Source of the DNA: a virus
DNA length: 58,240 bases
Reading direction: 5' to 3' (one strand)
Virus record (IMG/VR): IMGVR_UViG_3300034062_001582
Location: 1-58,240 of that record
The notes beneath the pieces are model-generated. The model ran no database searches. It was not told the DNA's origin and saw only the letters and a program-made list of their open reading frames with translations. Positions 11,112-19,321 of the stretch are shown piece by piece. Both the position numbers and the translations under genes were made by a program. Positions within the stretch are counted from its first letter, which is position 1. Every line of letters begins with the position of its first letter.

Positions 11112-11675
11112 CTACTTCTTCGTGTCTGTTGGGAACTTTAAATAAAATTCCTGTGCTCTTTGGGTTAAACCCTTCCAAGCTGACCAATTCTCACCGCCAT
11201 TAGTCATATGATACGTTATCTCTGCGTTGATTACTGGGTCAAATAATAGTACATTTGACTTCAGGTCGAACTTTTCTTTTCGATCAATTCCGAGGTTACC
11301 CAACATATTAATCTGAAAAATTCCATAGGAACTGTCTCCAGTATTCCTGTTGCCATTATATGCCATTGGTCGTCCGTTGGACTCCCGCTTGGCAATGGCC
11401 CAAGCCGTTTTAAGGGCTTTTCCTTCAAAACCTACTGCTATCAAAAGATCTTTTAAATCTTCATCTGACAGAGCCTGAGAAGGCTTATAAACAGTATTGC
11501 TGTACTTTTCTAAGGTTTCTTTCTTAAGTTGTACTTCTGTCTTTGGTTTTACTATTAGAGCTTGTGAATTTTGTATTGCAATCACAGTATTGTTACTGAA
11601 TAGAAATAATGTTATCATTACTATAGCAGTCGTACTATGAACAAAATCACTAAGCTTTTGTTTTATATTCTCCAT
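11112..11675 (-). CDS. Lysozyme/lytic-transglycosylase-like endolysin with N-terminal anchor
   Basis: 187 residues. Residues 15-35 (TTAIVMITLFLFSNNTVIAI) form a signal-anchor-like hydrophobic helix; residues 70-185 form a lysozyme-fold SLT domain with the catalytic glutamate E98 in AKRESNGRP and the follow-on motif SSYGIFQINM. It would cleave the glycan strands of peptidoglycan. The anchor suggests export as a SAR-type endolysin or tethering to the membrane. ATG 11675 has AAAGGAGG eight bases upstream; the in-frame ATG at 11681 is too close to that site. First gene of the leftward operon with its own strong promoter. Confidence 0.8.
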   Translation of the reverse strand: MENIKQKLSDFVHSTTAIVMITLFLFSNNTVIAIQNSQALIVKPKTEVQLKKETLEKYSNTVYKPSQALSDEDLKDLLIAVGFEGKALKTAWAIAKRESNGRPMAYNGNRNTGDSSYGIFQINMLGNLGIDRKEKFDLKSNVLLFDPVINAEITYHMTNGGENWSAWKGLTQRAQEFYLKFPTDTKK

Positions 11676-11708
11676 TGGCATTTCCTCCTTTAGAGATAAC
11701 GAACTATA

Positions 11709-11738
11709 ATCATAGCATTGTCAGTAAGTTACTGTCAA
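11709..11738 (-). promoter_or_regulatory. Promoter of the endolysin operon
   Basis: Minus strand: TTGACA (11733-11738), 18 bases, TATGAT (11709-11714). A perfect -35 distinguishes it from the TGTCAG class, so this unit is likely controlled separately. Confidence 0.7.
11718..11738. promoter_or_regulatory. Operator-like palindrome over the endolysin promoter
   Basis: TTG-T-CAGTAA-G-TTACTG-T-CAA, a 21-base near-perfect inverted repeat covering the -35 box and much of the spacer. A repressor bound here would block the lysis operon. Confidence 0.45.
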
Positions 11739-11760
11739 GTCAGTTAACTAGAAAGTATCA

Positions 11761-12750
11761 ATGGAAATATCTCTATTTACGCCTACAACTCACATTAAAA
11801 ATGCTGGTGGGTATAACTCTGCTTATTTAAACATAAAAAAGTCTTTAGAAGAGTTAGGTCATGAAGTACTTTACTCAAACAGTAACCCTGAAGTACAAGT
11901 TAATTTTGCACAACCAAATCAATTTAAGATGCACAGAGGGCAGTATCAAATAGGATATACCCCTTGGGAATCAACTGTAGTTCCTTCTAACTGGTTTCCG
12001 ATTGCAGATCATGTTGATGAAATGTGGACAACATCTGAATGGAATGCACAAATATTTGAAGATGCTGGTTTAAAAAAACCGATACATGTTTACAATCATG
12101 GTATCAGTGATGTTTGGAAACCACGCAGAAGAAAACCTGATGGAGTTATTAAGTTTTTACACATAGGAGAACCAGCTCCAAGAAAAGCTGGACAGATGGT
12201 TGTTAACGCATTCACACAATTATACGGAAACAATCCTTCTTACTCTTTAACTATTAAAGCATATCATAATAATACTACTAGAGTATATAATAATTATATA
12301 GATAAAGAAATAATAGGTTTACCTAATTATATATATAATAATATAAATATTATAACAGAAGAGTTTACAGAAAGTCAACTACTTCAACTTTACTATGATC
12401 ATGATGTTTTAGTTTATCCTAGTTATGGAGAAGGATTTGGTTTCATTCCGCTTCAGGCATTAGCAACTGGTATGCCAACAATTTGTACTTCTGCTTGGGC
12501 AGATTATAAAAATTTTATAGGTCCACTTTCTTTAAAATCAAAACTAACTCAGTCACCATTTTTAAATTTACCAGGATTAGTTTTTGAACCAAACTATCAA
12601 CACTTACTTGAGCTTATGAGAGATGTTGTTTTAGATTACAACGCTTACTCAGGATATTATTATGCTCAGTCGACTAAGATTCATGAAAAATATAATTGGT
12701 TGCAGTTAACTGAAAACTCATTTGATCACATTTTTAAAAAGTTTTCTTAA
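11761..12750 (+). CDS. GT-B glycosyltransferase (family 4-like)
   Basis: 329 residues with the two-domain GT-B layout. The N-terminal glycine-rich loop is NAGGYNSAY (residues 14-22). The donor domain has IGEPAPRKAGQ (135-145, phosphate-binding R141/K142) and GEGFGFIPLQALATGMPT (223-240), the E-x7-E-type nucleotide-sugar motif with the second acid replaced by Gln. No signal peptide: it works in the cytoplasm. It could glycosylate host surface precursors, phage DNA or virion proteins; the nearby hydroxylases make hydroxylated fibre residues an attractive acceptor, which is inference. The start has only a weak AGAAAG upstream. Confidence 0.82.
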   Translation: MEISLFTPTTHIKNAGGYNSAYLNIKKSLEELGHEVLYSNSNPEVQVNFAQPNQFKMHRGQYQIGYTPWESTVVPSNWFPIADHVDEMWTTSEWNAQIFEDAGLKKPIHVYNHGISDVWKPRRRKPDGVIKFLHIGEPAPRKAGQMVVNAFTQLYGNNPSYSLTIKAYHNNTTRVYNNYIDKEIIGLPNYIYNNINIITEEFTESQLLQLYYDHDVLVYPSYGEGFGFIPLQALATGMPTICTSAWADYKNFIGPLSLKSKLTQSPFLNLPGLVFEPNYQHLLELMRDVVLDYNAYSGYYYAQSTKIHEKYNWLQLTENSFDHIFKKFS

Positions 12751-12754
12751 ACAC

Positions 12755-12783
12755 TAGACCTGTAAAAAAAAGTTTGATACACT
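12755..12783 (+). promoter_or_regulatory. Promoter upstream of nrdJ
   Basis: TAGACC (12755-12760), 17 bases, TACACT (12778-12783). About 42 bases of leader follow, including ACACCGC, a heptamer also found in the leaders of the genes at 14831 and 21987. Confidence 0.45.
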
Positions 12784-12831
12784 AGGACTTCACACAAAAA
12801 ATTACACCGCAGGGCGGAGAAGAGGTCGTAT

Positions 12832-14763
12832 ATGTCAAGAACTATTGAAAACCCATATGAAAACTTTATTGCATTGTCAAGATATGCAAGATGGTTACAA
12901 GAAGATAATCGTCGTGAAACATGGGGTGAGACAGTAGATAGATATTTTGACTTTATGCTATCACATCTCAAAACTATGGACTATGTTCCAGATTCAAAAG
13001 TAGTTGCTGAAATAAAAGAAGCAGTATATAACAGAAATGTTATGCCATCCATGCGTTCAGTCATGACAGCTGGAGCAGCATTAGATAGAGACCATGTAGC
13101 AGGATATAACTGTTCATTTGTACCAGTAGATTCACCAAGATCATTTGATGAAACTATGTACATCTTAATGTGTGGTACTGGTGTTGGATTCTCTGTTGAG
13201 TATAAGTATGTTAATAAGCTTCCTGCCGTCCCAGATTCATTTGATAAGTCAACAACCGTTATTACAGTTGAAGATTCAAAACAAGGATGGGCAAAAGCAT
13301 ATCGTGAGCTACTAGCACTGCTTTGGTCAGGTCAAATTCCAGCAATTGATGTCAGTAAACTTCGTCCAGCAGGAGCAAGACTTAAGACCATGGGCGGAAG
13401 ATCCTCTGGACCACAACCACTGATTAATCTTTTTGATTTTACAATTGCAAAGTTTAAATCTGCAGCAGGACGTCAACTAAAGCCAATTGAGGCACATGAC
13501 ATAATGTGTAAGATTGGAGAAGTAGTTGTTGTAGGTGGAGTAAGACGCTCAGCAATGATTTCTTTATCAAACATCAATGACATTGAAATGGCTGCTGCAA
13601 AGTCTGGCAACTGGTGGGAAAATAATACTCAACGTGCTTTATCAAATAACTCTGTTGCTTATTCTCGCAAACCAGAGATGGAGCAATTTATTGCAGAATG
13701 GAAATCTTTATATGACTCGAAATCAGGAGAACGAGGTATATACAATGTGGCCGCAGCTCAAGCCCAAGCAGCCAAGTTTGGAAGAAGAGATCCAGATATT
13801 CACTACGGAACTAACCCGTGCTCAGAAATTATTCTACGTCCTTATCAGTTTTGTAACCTTTCAGAAGTCGTACTACGTGAAAATGATACAAAGAAAGATA
13901 TTGAGCGTAAGGTAGAGTTAGCAACTATTCTTGGAACTTGGCAGTCTACTCTTACAGACTTTAAGTACCTTCGTAAGATTTGGAAAGACAATACAGAAGA
14001 GGAAAGACTTCTGGGAGTTTCATTGACTGGGCAATTTGGACATAAGTTTATGTCAGGCAAACAAGACCTAGTTGCGCTAGAATCATTTTTAATGACTCTT
14101 AGAGAATCAGCAAGAGCAAAGAATAAAGAAGAGGCTGGGAAAATTGGTATTCCTGAGTCTGCAGCTATTACATGTGTGAAGCCATCAGGAACAGTTTCCC
14201 AATTGGTCGGGGTATCTTCAGGAATGCATGCATGGCATTCTCCATATTACATTAGAACAGTTCGTGGTTCAAAGGGAGATCCAATTTCTGTATTTCTTAA
14301 AGAAGTTGGGATTCCAGTAGAAGATGATGTAATGAAGCCAAACGATACATATGTTTTCTCATTTCCAGTAAAGGCACCAGAAGGTGCAATTGTTAGAAAT
14401 GATCTAACAGCTATTGAACACTTAAACATTTGGTTAGTTTACCAACGTGCATGGTGTGAGCACAAGCCTTCTATTACAGTTTCTGTAAAGGAAGATGAAT
14501 GGATGGAAGTTGGAGCATGGGTATACAAGCACTTTGATGAAGTATCTGGAATCTCATTCCTGCCCCACTCAGAACACTCATACAAGCAAGCTCCATATCA
14601 AGAAGTAAGCAAGGAAGAATATGAAGACCTTGTTGCAAGAATGCCAAAAAGCATTCGCTGGGAAGATCTATCTTTCTATGAGACAGAGGATGGGACAAGC
14701 GGAACCCAGACCCTAGCGTGTACTTCTGACGGAAATTGCGAAATTGTAGATATATCAGCATAG
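12832..14763 (+). CDS. nrdJ: Class II (adenosylcobalamin-dependent) ribonucleotide reductase
   Basis: 643 residues, the size of monomeric class II reductases. C94 (GYNCSF) and C341 (PYQFCNLSE) are the substrate-reducing pair, C330 in NPCSEIIL the thiyl-radical cysteine with E332 beside it, and C630/C636 at the C-terminus the shuttle pair. It converts ribonucleotides to deoxyribonucleotides for phage DNA synthesis and needs B12 coenzyme from the host. GTVSQL (residues 451-456, preceded by KPSG) is another family motif. Upstream GGAGAAGAGG supplies the ribosome site. It is the only nucleotide-metabolism gene in the window. Confidence 0.93.
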   Translation: MSRTIENPYENFIALSRYARWLQEDNRRETWGETVDRYFDFMLSHLKTMDYVPDSKVVAEIKEAVYNRNVMPSMRSVMTAGAALDRDHVAGYNCSFVPVDSPRSFDETMYILMCGTGVGFSVEYKYVNKLPAVPDSFDKSTTVITVEDSKQGWAKAYRELLALLWSGQIPAIDVSKLRPAGARLKTMGGRSSGPQPLINLFDFTIAKFKSAAGRQLKPIEAHDIMCKIGEVVVVGGVRRSAMISLSNINDIEMAAAKSGNWWENNTQRALSNNSVAYSRKPEMEQFIAEWKSLYDSKSGERGIYNVAAAQAQAAKFGRRDPDIHYGTNPCSEIILRPYQFCNLSEVVLRENDTKKDIERKVELATILGTWQSTLTDFKYLRKIWKDNTEEERLLGVSLTGQFGHKFMSGKQDLVALESFLMTLRESARAKNKEEAGKIGIPESAAITCVKPSGTVSQLVGVSSGMHAWHSPYYIRTVRGSKGDPISVFLKEVGIPVEDDVMKPNDTYVFSFPVKAPEGAIVRNDLTAIEHLNIWLVYQRAWCEHKPSITVSVKEDEWMEVGAWVYKHFDEVSGISFLPHSEHSYKQAPYQEVSKEEYEDLVARMPKSIRWEDLSFYETEDGTSGTQTLACTSDGNCEIVDISA

Positions 14764-14766
14764 TGG

Positions 14767-14772
14767 TAGAAT
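14767..14772 (+). promoter_or_regulatory. Extended -10 promoter (GTGG TAGAAT)
   Basis: TAGAAT preceded by TGG, directly after the nrdJ stop. A 55-base leader with ACACCGC follows before the gene at 14831. Confidence 0.4.
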
Positions 14773-14830
14773 ATAGTATTGGGTAAAACCAAAATTCCTG
14801 GGCACACCGCCCTGAGATGGAGATGATTAA

Positions 14831-15070
14831 ATGGCACACGATAAAGCCGATTTAAACAAAGACGGAAAGGTAACAATGACAGAACAAATTTTAGCAGCAC
14901 TTGGAACATATGCGAGAGCATTCCTTTCAGCAGCAATTGCTTTGTACATGACTGGAAATACAAATCCAAGAGACCTTTTGATGGGTGGAGTTGCAGCAGT
15001 TGCTCCAGTTATTCTAAAGGCATTAAGCCCAAGCAACCAAGAATTTGGTTTTAAGGCTCCAGCTAAGTAA
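14831..15070 (+). CDS. EF-hand plus two-helix membrane protein, candidate holin
   Basis: 79 residues. Residues 7-18 (DLNKDGKVTMTE) are a textbook 12-residue calcium loop: D7, N9, D11, G12, V14, E18. They are followed by two hydrophobic segments (about 24-41 and 49-66) joined by the turn GNTNPRD. Small phage membrane proteins with this DLLMGGVAAVAPVILKAL-type second helix occur in actinophages and are sometimes called holins. Size and topology fit a holin, but the endolysin is far away on the other strand. GGAGATG precedes the ATG. Confidence 0.6.
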   Translation: MAHDKADLNKDGKVTMTEQILAALGTYARAFLSAAIALYMTGNTNPRDLLMGGVAAVAPVILKALSPSNQEFGFKAPAK

Positions 15071-15083
15071 TTAGTCGATTAGA

Positions 15084-15117
15084 AATACTCCTGTGCTAAA
15101 ATTGGTACAGGAGTATT
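15084..15117. terminator. Hairpin between 14831-15070 and the fibre genes
   Basis: AATACTCCTGT and ACAGGAGTATT form a perfect 11-bp stem with a 12-base loop. The loop itself contains an extended -10-like TGC TAAAAT (15097-15102), so the element may be a terminator, a promoter or a switch between them. Confidence 0.6.
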
Positions 15118-15139
15118 CCTATTTAGGAGACTATGGCAA

Positions 15140-15490
15140 ATGGCAGTAAAAAAGAATTTCGAAGTAGATCAAAACGCTACATTTAATTTTCAGATACAAT
15201 ATACTGAAGATGACGAGGTAACAGCTATTGATCTTACTGGTGCATCAGCAAAGCTACAAGTTCGTGATACACAGGGTGGCAGCAAGCTTGCTTTCACACT
15301 AACCTCACCAGCGGGTGGAATTACAATCAATGGACCAACAGGAACATTAGATGTAAAGATGACTCCAACACAAACCAACAAACTCTTTTATCCAAAATCT
15401 GCATATGACATTATGGTTATTGACACTAATGGGAATAAGATTAAACTCCTAGAGGGGTTCATTACTCTCAGTAGGTCGGTAACTATATAA
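15140..15490 (+). CDS. Baseplate/fibre protein, BppU N-domain-like
   Basis: 116 residues. The order of strands (FEVDQNATFNFQIQYT, TGASAKLQVRDTQGG, GTLDVKMTPTQT, YDIMVIDTNGNKIKLLEGFITLS) matches the small beta-sandwich found at the N-terminus of BppU-type and related tail proteins. AGGAGA lies 9 bases before ATG 15140; an out-of-frame ATG at 15133 is too near it. First gene of the long fibre module; its stop overlaps the next start as TAATG. Confidence 0.65.
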   Translation: MAVKKNFEVDQNATFNFQIQYTEDDEVTAIDLTGASAKLQVRDTQGGSKLAFTLTSPAGGITINGPTGTLDVKMTPTQTNKLFYPKSAYDIMVIDTNGNKIKLLEGFITLSRSVTI

Positions 15491-15930
15491 TGGTCGACAA
15501 AGTAATAGTTAAAGAACAAAAAAATAATCTAATTATTTCATCTCCTGGTCCACAAGGACCAAGAGGTAGAACAATACTCAATGGAGTCGGTAACCCAGCA
15601 AACAACCTTGGGCTAACTGGAGATTTTTACTATGAAACGACATTAAATAAATTTATCGGTCCAAAGACTAGTGATTCTTCTTGGGCAGACGCAAAAGTAA
15701 TTATATTAACAAACTCAACTCTAACAACATCCTGGGAACTTGCTCAACTTCAGGGTCCAGTAGATGGAGTGTACTCAGTAGAAATTATTCACAACCTTGG
15801 ATACAATCCAAATGTAACTGTGAAGTCAAGTGCTGGGGATATTCTTGAAACAGGCATAGATTACAACAGCTTTAATAAAATAACATTGACAATGGCACAG
15901 CCATTTTCAGGGACAGCACACCTGTCCTAA
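15490..15930 (+). CDS. Small fibre protein with short collagen-like segment
   Basis: 146 residues. Residues 18-26 (SPGPQGPRG) form a short Gly-X-Y stretch, followed by a linker and a C-terminal beta domain (VYSVEIIHNLGYNPNVTVK). Proline in the Y/X positions of the Gly-X-Y part is a potential hydroxylation site. TAATG overlap with the previous gene implies coupled, stoichiometric production. Likely a trimeric minor tail or fibre subunit. Confidence 0.65.
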   Translation: MVDKVIVKEQKNNLIISSPGPQGPRGRTILNGVGNPANNLGLTGDFYYETTLNKFIGPKTSDSSWADAKVIILTNSTLTTSWELAQLQGPVDGVYSVEIIHNLGYNPNVTVKSSAGDILETGIDYNSFNKITLTMAQPFSGTAHLS

Positions 15931-15944
15931 AAGGGAGATAGCAA

Positions 15945-16913
15945 ATGGCAAAAAAATATTTAGTTAGTATTGATCTCAACAAGAATGAGTTACTCAATGC
16001 TAGAATTCAAAACTTAGGGGCAGCCCCTTCAAATCCAGTATCAGGTCAAGTTTACTACAATACTGGCGACAACATCATGTACTTCTGGAATGGAACAGAG
16101 TGGATTTCCACATCAGGTTCATTAGAAGTAATTCAAGATGCTATTGGTCAGTATGTAGAAGGCGGAGTTGGATTAACTCGTTCATACAATGACACAACTG
16201 GCGTAACAACCATAGATCTAGACAATACAGCAGTAACTGCTGGAACATATGGGTCTACGTCAAAAACAGTAACATTTTCAGTAGATCAGCAAGGTAGATT
16301 AACTGCTGCAAGTCAGGCAGACTTAATTGTTCCTTTAAGCACACAGACCACAGGAGATTATGTAGCTACAATTGCTGGAACAGCAAATGAAATTACAGTT
16401 TCACCAAATAGTGGTCATGATGCAGCCGTAACAATTGGATTGCCAGACAACGTAGAGATTACTGGCAACTTGCAGGTTGGCGGAAACCTTAATGTTATTG
16501 GAACAGTTAACTCTGTAAACACTACACAGATTAACATTGAAGATAACAAGGTAAAGCTTAATAGCAATGCCACTGGATCTGCAACTACAAATGCTGGAAT
16601 AATGGTAGAGCGTGGTTCAGATGCAGATGTTGAAATTTTATGGAATGAAGCAACAGACAAGTGGTCACTAACAAACAATGGAGTAGACTATCACTCAATT
16701 GCTAGAAAGTCAGTAACAACACTTGGGACATCACAAACATCATATACAGTAGAGCATAAACTTGGAACCTTAGAGGTTACAGTACAGGTATTTGATACAG
16801 CAACTGGTTCACTTGTAGAAGCAGATATTAAGTTGCATGATGAAAATAATGTTAAAGTTGATTTTGCAGTAGCACCTTCAGCTGGAGAGTTTAAAGTAGT
16901 AGTAGTAGGTTAA
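15945..16913 (+). CDS. Tail fibre protein
   Basis: 322 residues. The N-terminal part has SGQVYYNTGDNIMYFWNGTEWIS (residues 32-55 region), the short strand-turn motif repeated in phage fibres, followed by long beta-helical or beta-prism sequence (ITGNLQVGGNLNVIGT, INIEDNKVKLNS). The C-terminal 75 residues (YTVEHKLGTLEVTVQVFDT) form a separate beta domain. GGGAGATAG precedes the ATG. Probably part of the adsorption apparatus; receptor unknown. Confidence 0.7.
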   Translation: MAKKYLVSIDLNKNELLNARIQNLGAAPSNPVSGQVYYNTGDNIMYFWNGTEWISTSGSLEVIQDAIGQYVEGGVGLTRSYNDTTGVTTIDLDNTAVTAGTYGSTSKTVTFSVDQQGRLTAASQADLIVPLSTQTTGDYVATIAGTANEITVSPNSGHDAAVTIGLPDNVEITGNLQVGGNLNVIGTVNSVNTTQINIEDNKVKLNSNATGSATTNAGIMVERGSDADVEILWNEATDKWSLTNNGVDYHSIARKSVTTLGTSQTSYTVEHKLGTLEVTVQVFDTATGSLVEADIKLHDENNVKVDFAVAPSAGEFKVVVVG

Positions 16914-16914
16914 T

Positions 16915-17367
16915 ATGTCTAGACAAATGAAAGTTGCGTTAAACTTACTTACAATGGAAGTAGATCCGTCATCTGGAAAAGAAGGCGATGTCTATTTTAA
17001 TGTAATTAGCAAAAATTTAAGAATTCACAATGGTGATTCATGGATTGAGCTAACACCACCAAGTACAGACCCAACTCCATTTTATAGACATACTCACGCA
17101 TTTGATGGAGAAGTTCATACAATTGATATTCAAAATCCAATTACTTTCTTGGAGTATAATGAAATTGCATCTCCCGCAGTTATCCTCCCAGAAGTTATTG
17201 GAGTAGAAGGTGGAACACCTTCTTTATCAAATGAAAACCCAAGCTGGGACAATCTAACATTATTTGATGGTGGAGAACCAGAAGAAACACCAGAAGACAC
17301 ATTAATTATAGGAGGAGATTCAACAGATTTTGTTGGAGATATCCTTGACGGAGGAGCATCAATCTAA
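16915..17367 (+). CDS. Short fibre-associated protein
   Basis: 150 residues. The start (MKVALNLLTMEVDPSSGKEGDVYFNVISKNLRIHNGDSWIEL) carries the same GDVYFN...LRIHNGDSW strand-turn motif as the neighbouring fibres. The rest is acidic and proline-rich (GGEPEETPEDT) and probably flexible. One base separates it from the previous stop and its own stop overlaps the next start (TAATGG). Likely an adaptor or cap in the same fibre. Confidence 0.6.
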   Translation: MSRQMKVALNLLTMEVDPSSGKEGDVYFNVISKNLRIHNGDSWIELTPPSTDPTPFYRHTHAFDGEVHTIDIQNPITFLEYNEIASPAVILPEVIGVEGGTPSLSNENPSWDNLTLFDGGEPEETPEDTLIIGGDSTDFVGDILDGGASI

Positions 17368-19310
17368 TGGCAGTTAGAATATTACTTAGAAGAGATACCG
17401 CATCAAACTGGGTATTAAATAATCCAATTCTTCTTTCTGGAGAAATAGGAATAGAGTCAGACACAAACAAGTTTAAAATAGGTAATGGATCAAGATGGAA
17501 CTCAATAGCATCTTATGCATTTAAGCTAGGAGAAGCAAATGGTATAGCAACACTTGATTCAAGTGGTAAAATTCCTACATCACAACTGCCAAACCAAACC
17601 TCAGTCTCTGGAGAAGTTGCCGCCGCTATAGCCGCATTAACTACAACAAGCCTAGCTGAAGGAACAAATAAATACTTTACTGACGCTAGAGCAATTGCAG
17701 CAAATGCTTCAATTGTTTCAGGTATATCAACAACTGCTGCAGCAGACGCAACAACAAAAGCAAATGCAGCACAAGCTGCAGCCATAGCTGCTGCTGCAAC
17801 AGATGCAACAACAAAAGCTAATACAGCCCAGGCAACAGCAATATCAAATGCTGAAGGTAAAATTGCAACTGCCAAGTCAGAAGCAATAAGCACAGCTTCA
17901 AACGATGCAACAACTAAAGTTAATCAAGCTTTAACTGATACAACTTCTGCAATTAACACTGCTGTATCAACAGCAATTACACAAGAAGTCGGTGACAGAA
18001 ATACCGCAATAAGCACAGCAATAGGTAATGAAGTTATAAATAGAAATATTGCAATACAAGCTGAAATTATGGATCTTACAACCTCCGATGTAGCAGAGGG
18101 AAGTAGACTATATTTTACAGCACAAAGAGCTAAAGATGCAGTCGCCCCAGATATTACAGCAGCCATTGCAGCAATACCAGTAGGAAGCGGCGGGAGCATA
18201 ATAACTTCTACCACTAACCTCCCAGAAGGCACCAATCTTTATTTTACAAACCCTAGAGCAATTGCAGCATTGACTCCAACAATTAATTCAAGAGTAGCAT
18301 CATTACAAGATGCAGATGACCAATTAAGAACATTTTTAATGGACATGATTGCTGATACGAATCAAGATGTTACAAATATAGGAAACTCTTTGGATAACTA
18401 TGTTTTAGAATCTTTAAGAAACCAACCTAACGGATATGCTGGATTAAATGCATCATCAAAAATATTAGAATCAGTAATACCAGATACAATTGCAACAAAA
18501 ACATATACAGATAATGCAATTGCATCACTAGTAGGAAATGCTCCAGAAGCATTAAATACAATTGCAGAGCTTTCTGCTGCTTTAGGAAATGATGACAGCG
18601 CAATAGATGCACTGACAACACTAATAGGAACAAAGCTAGCAATAGATACAGCAGCATCTACATATGAAACAATTGATAATGTTGCTCTTAAAGCACCAAT
18701 TGCAAATCCTACATTTACAGGAACTGTTTCTGGAATAACAAAATCAATGGTTGGTCTTGGAAATGCTAATGATACTAGCGATTTAGATAAACCTATTTCA
18801 ACAGCAACACAAGCTGCTTTAGACTTAAAAGGATCTCAATCTGATTTAGAGCTCAAAGCACCACTTGCATCGCCATCATTTTCTGGAACTGTAGACTTTA
18901 CAAATGCAACAGTTACTGGAATAAATACGCTACCAAATCAATTAGACAATAGTGGTAAATTTTTAACAACAAACGGATCATCTGCATCATGGGCATCAGT
19001 CGACCTTTCTCTATATGCAACTCTAATTAGCCCAGTTTTTGCAGGAACGGTTTCATTTGCTAATGCCAATGTTACTTTTGCAGATTCATCAATAGCAAGT
19101 TCAGCATTAACTGGATCGATTCCAAATAGCAAAATAGAAAATGCTTATGTTGAAGTCAATGGGAATACCATAAATTTGGGAGAATCAATAACATTAGGTG
19201 GATACGCAAATCTATCTGCACCAAATGTACAGAACAAAATTGCATACGGAACATCAGAGACACCTTCTATAGTGAGCCCCGTAGCTGGAGATATTTACAT
19301 ACAATACTGA
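17367..19310 (+). CDS. Long tail fibre with alanine-rich helical repeats
   Basis: 647 residues. Residues 3-50 (ILLRRDTASNW, NNPILLSGEIGIESDT, FKIGNGSRWNSI) form the phage-tail N-terminal module also found in the protein at 24424-26316. Residues 125-240 are alanine-rich repeats such as DATTKANAAQAAAIAAAA, predicted triple coiled coil. The C-terminal half contains the phage tail repeat (MVGLGNANDTSDLDKPIST, about 470-490). Strong candidate for a rod-like receptor-binding fibre. Confidence 0.75.
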   Translation: MAVRILLRRDTASNWVLNNPILLSGEIGIESDTNKFKIGNGSRWNSIASYAFKLGEANGIATLDSSGKIPTSQLPNQTSVSGEVAAAIAALTTTSLAEGTNKYFTDARAIAANASIVSGISTTAAADATTKANAAQAAAIAAAATDATTKANTAQATAISNAEGKIATAKSEAISTASNDATTKVNQALTDTTSAINTAVSTAITQEVGDRNTAISTAIGNEVINRNIAIQAEIMDLTTSDVAEGSRLYFTAQRAKDAVAPDITAAIAAIPVGSGGSIITSTTNLPEGTNLYFTNPRAIAALTPTINSRVASLQDADDQLRTFLMDMIADTNQDVTNIGNSLDNYVLESLRNQPNGYAGLNASSKILESVIPDTIATKTYTDNAIASLVGNAPEALNTIAELSAALGNDDSAIDALTTLIGTKLAIDTAASTYETIDNVALKAPIANPTFTGTVSGITKSMVGLGNANDTSDLDKPISTATQAALDLKGSQSDLELKAPLASPSFSGTVDFTNATVTGINTLPNQLDNSGKFLTTNGSSASWASVDLSLYATLISPVFAGTVSFANANVTFADSSIASSALTGSIPNSKIENAYVEVNGNTINLGESITLGGYANLSAPNVQNKIAYGTSETPSIVSPVAGDIYIQY

Positions 19311-19321
19311 TAGGAGATTAA

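Noticed and set aside
13577-13915. 112-codon plus-strand frame inside nrdJ
   Set aside because: Shadow frame in a well-conserved reductase gene.
17513-17893. Alanine/valine-rich minus-strand frame suggesting a membrane protein
   Set aside because: Antisense of an alanine-rich fibre; similar false frames occur opposite every Ala-rich repeat.
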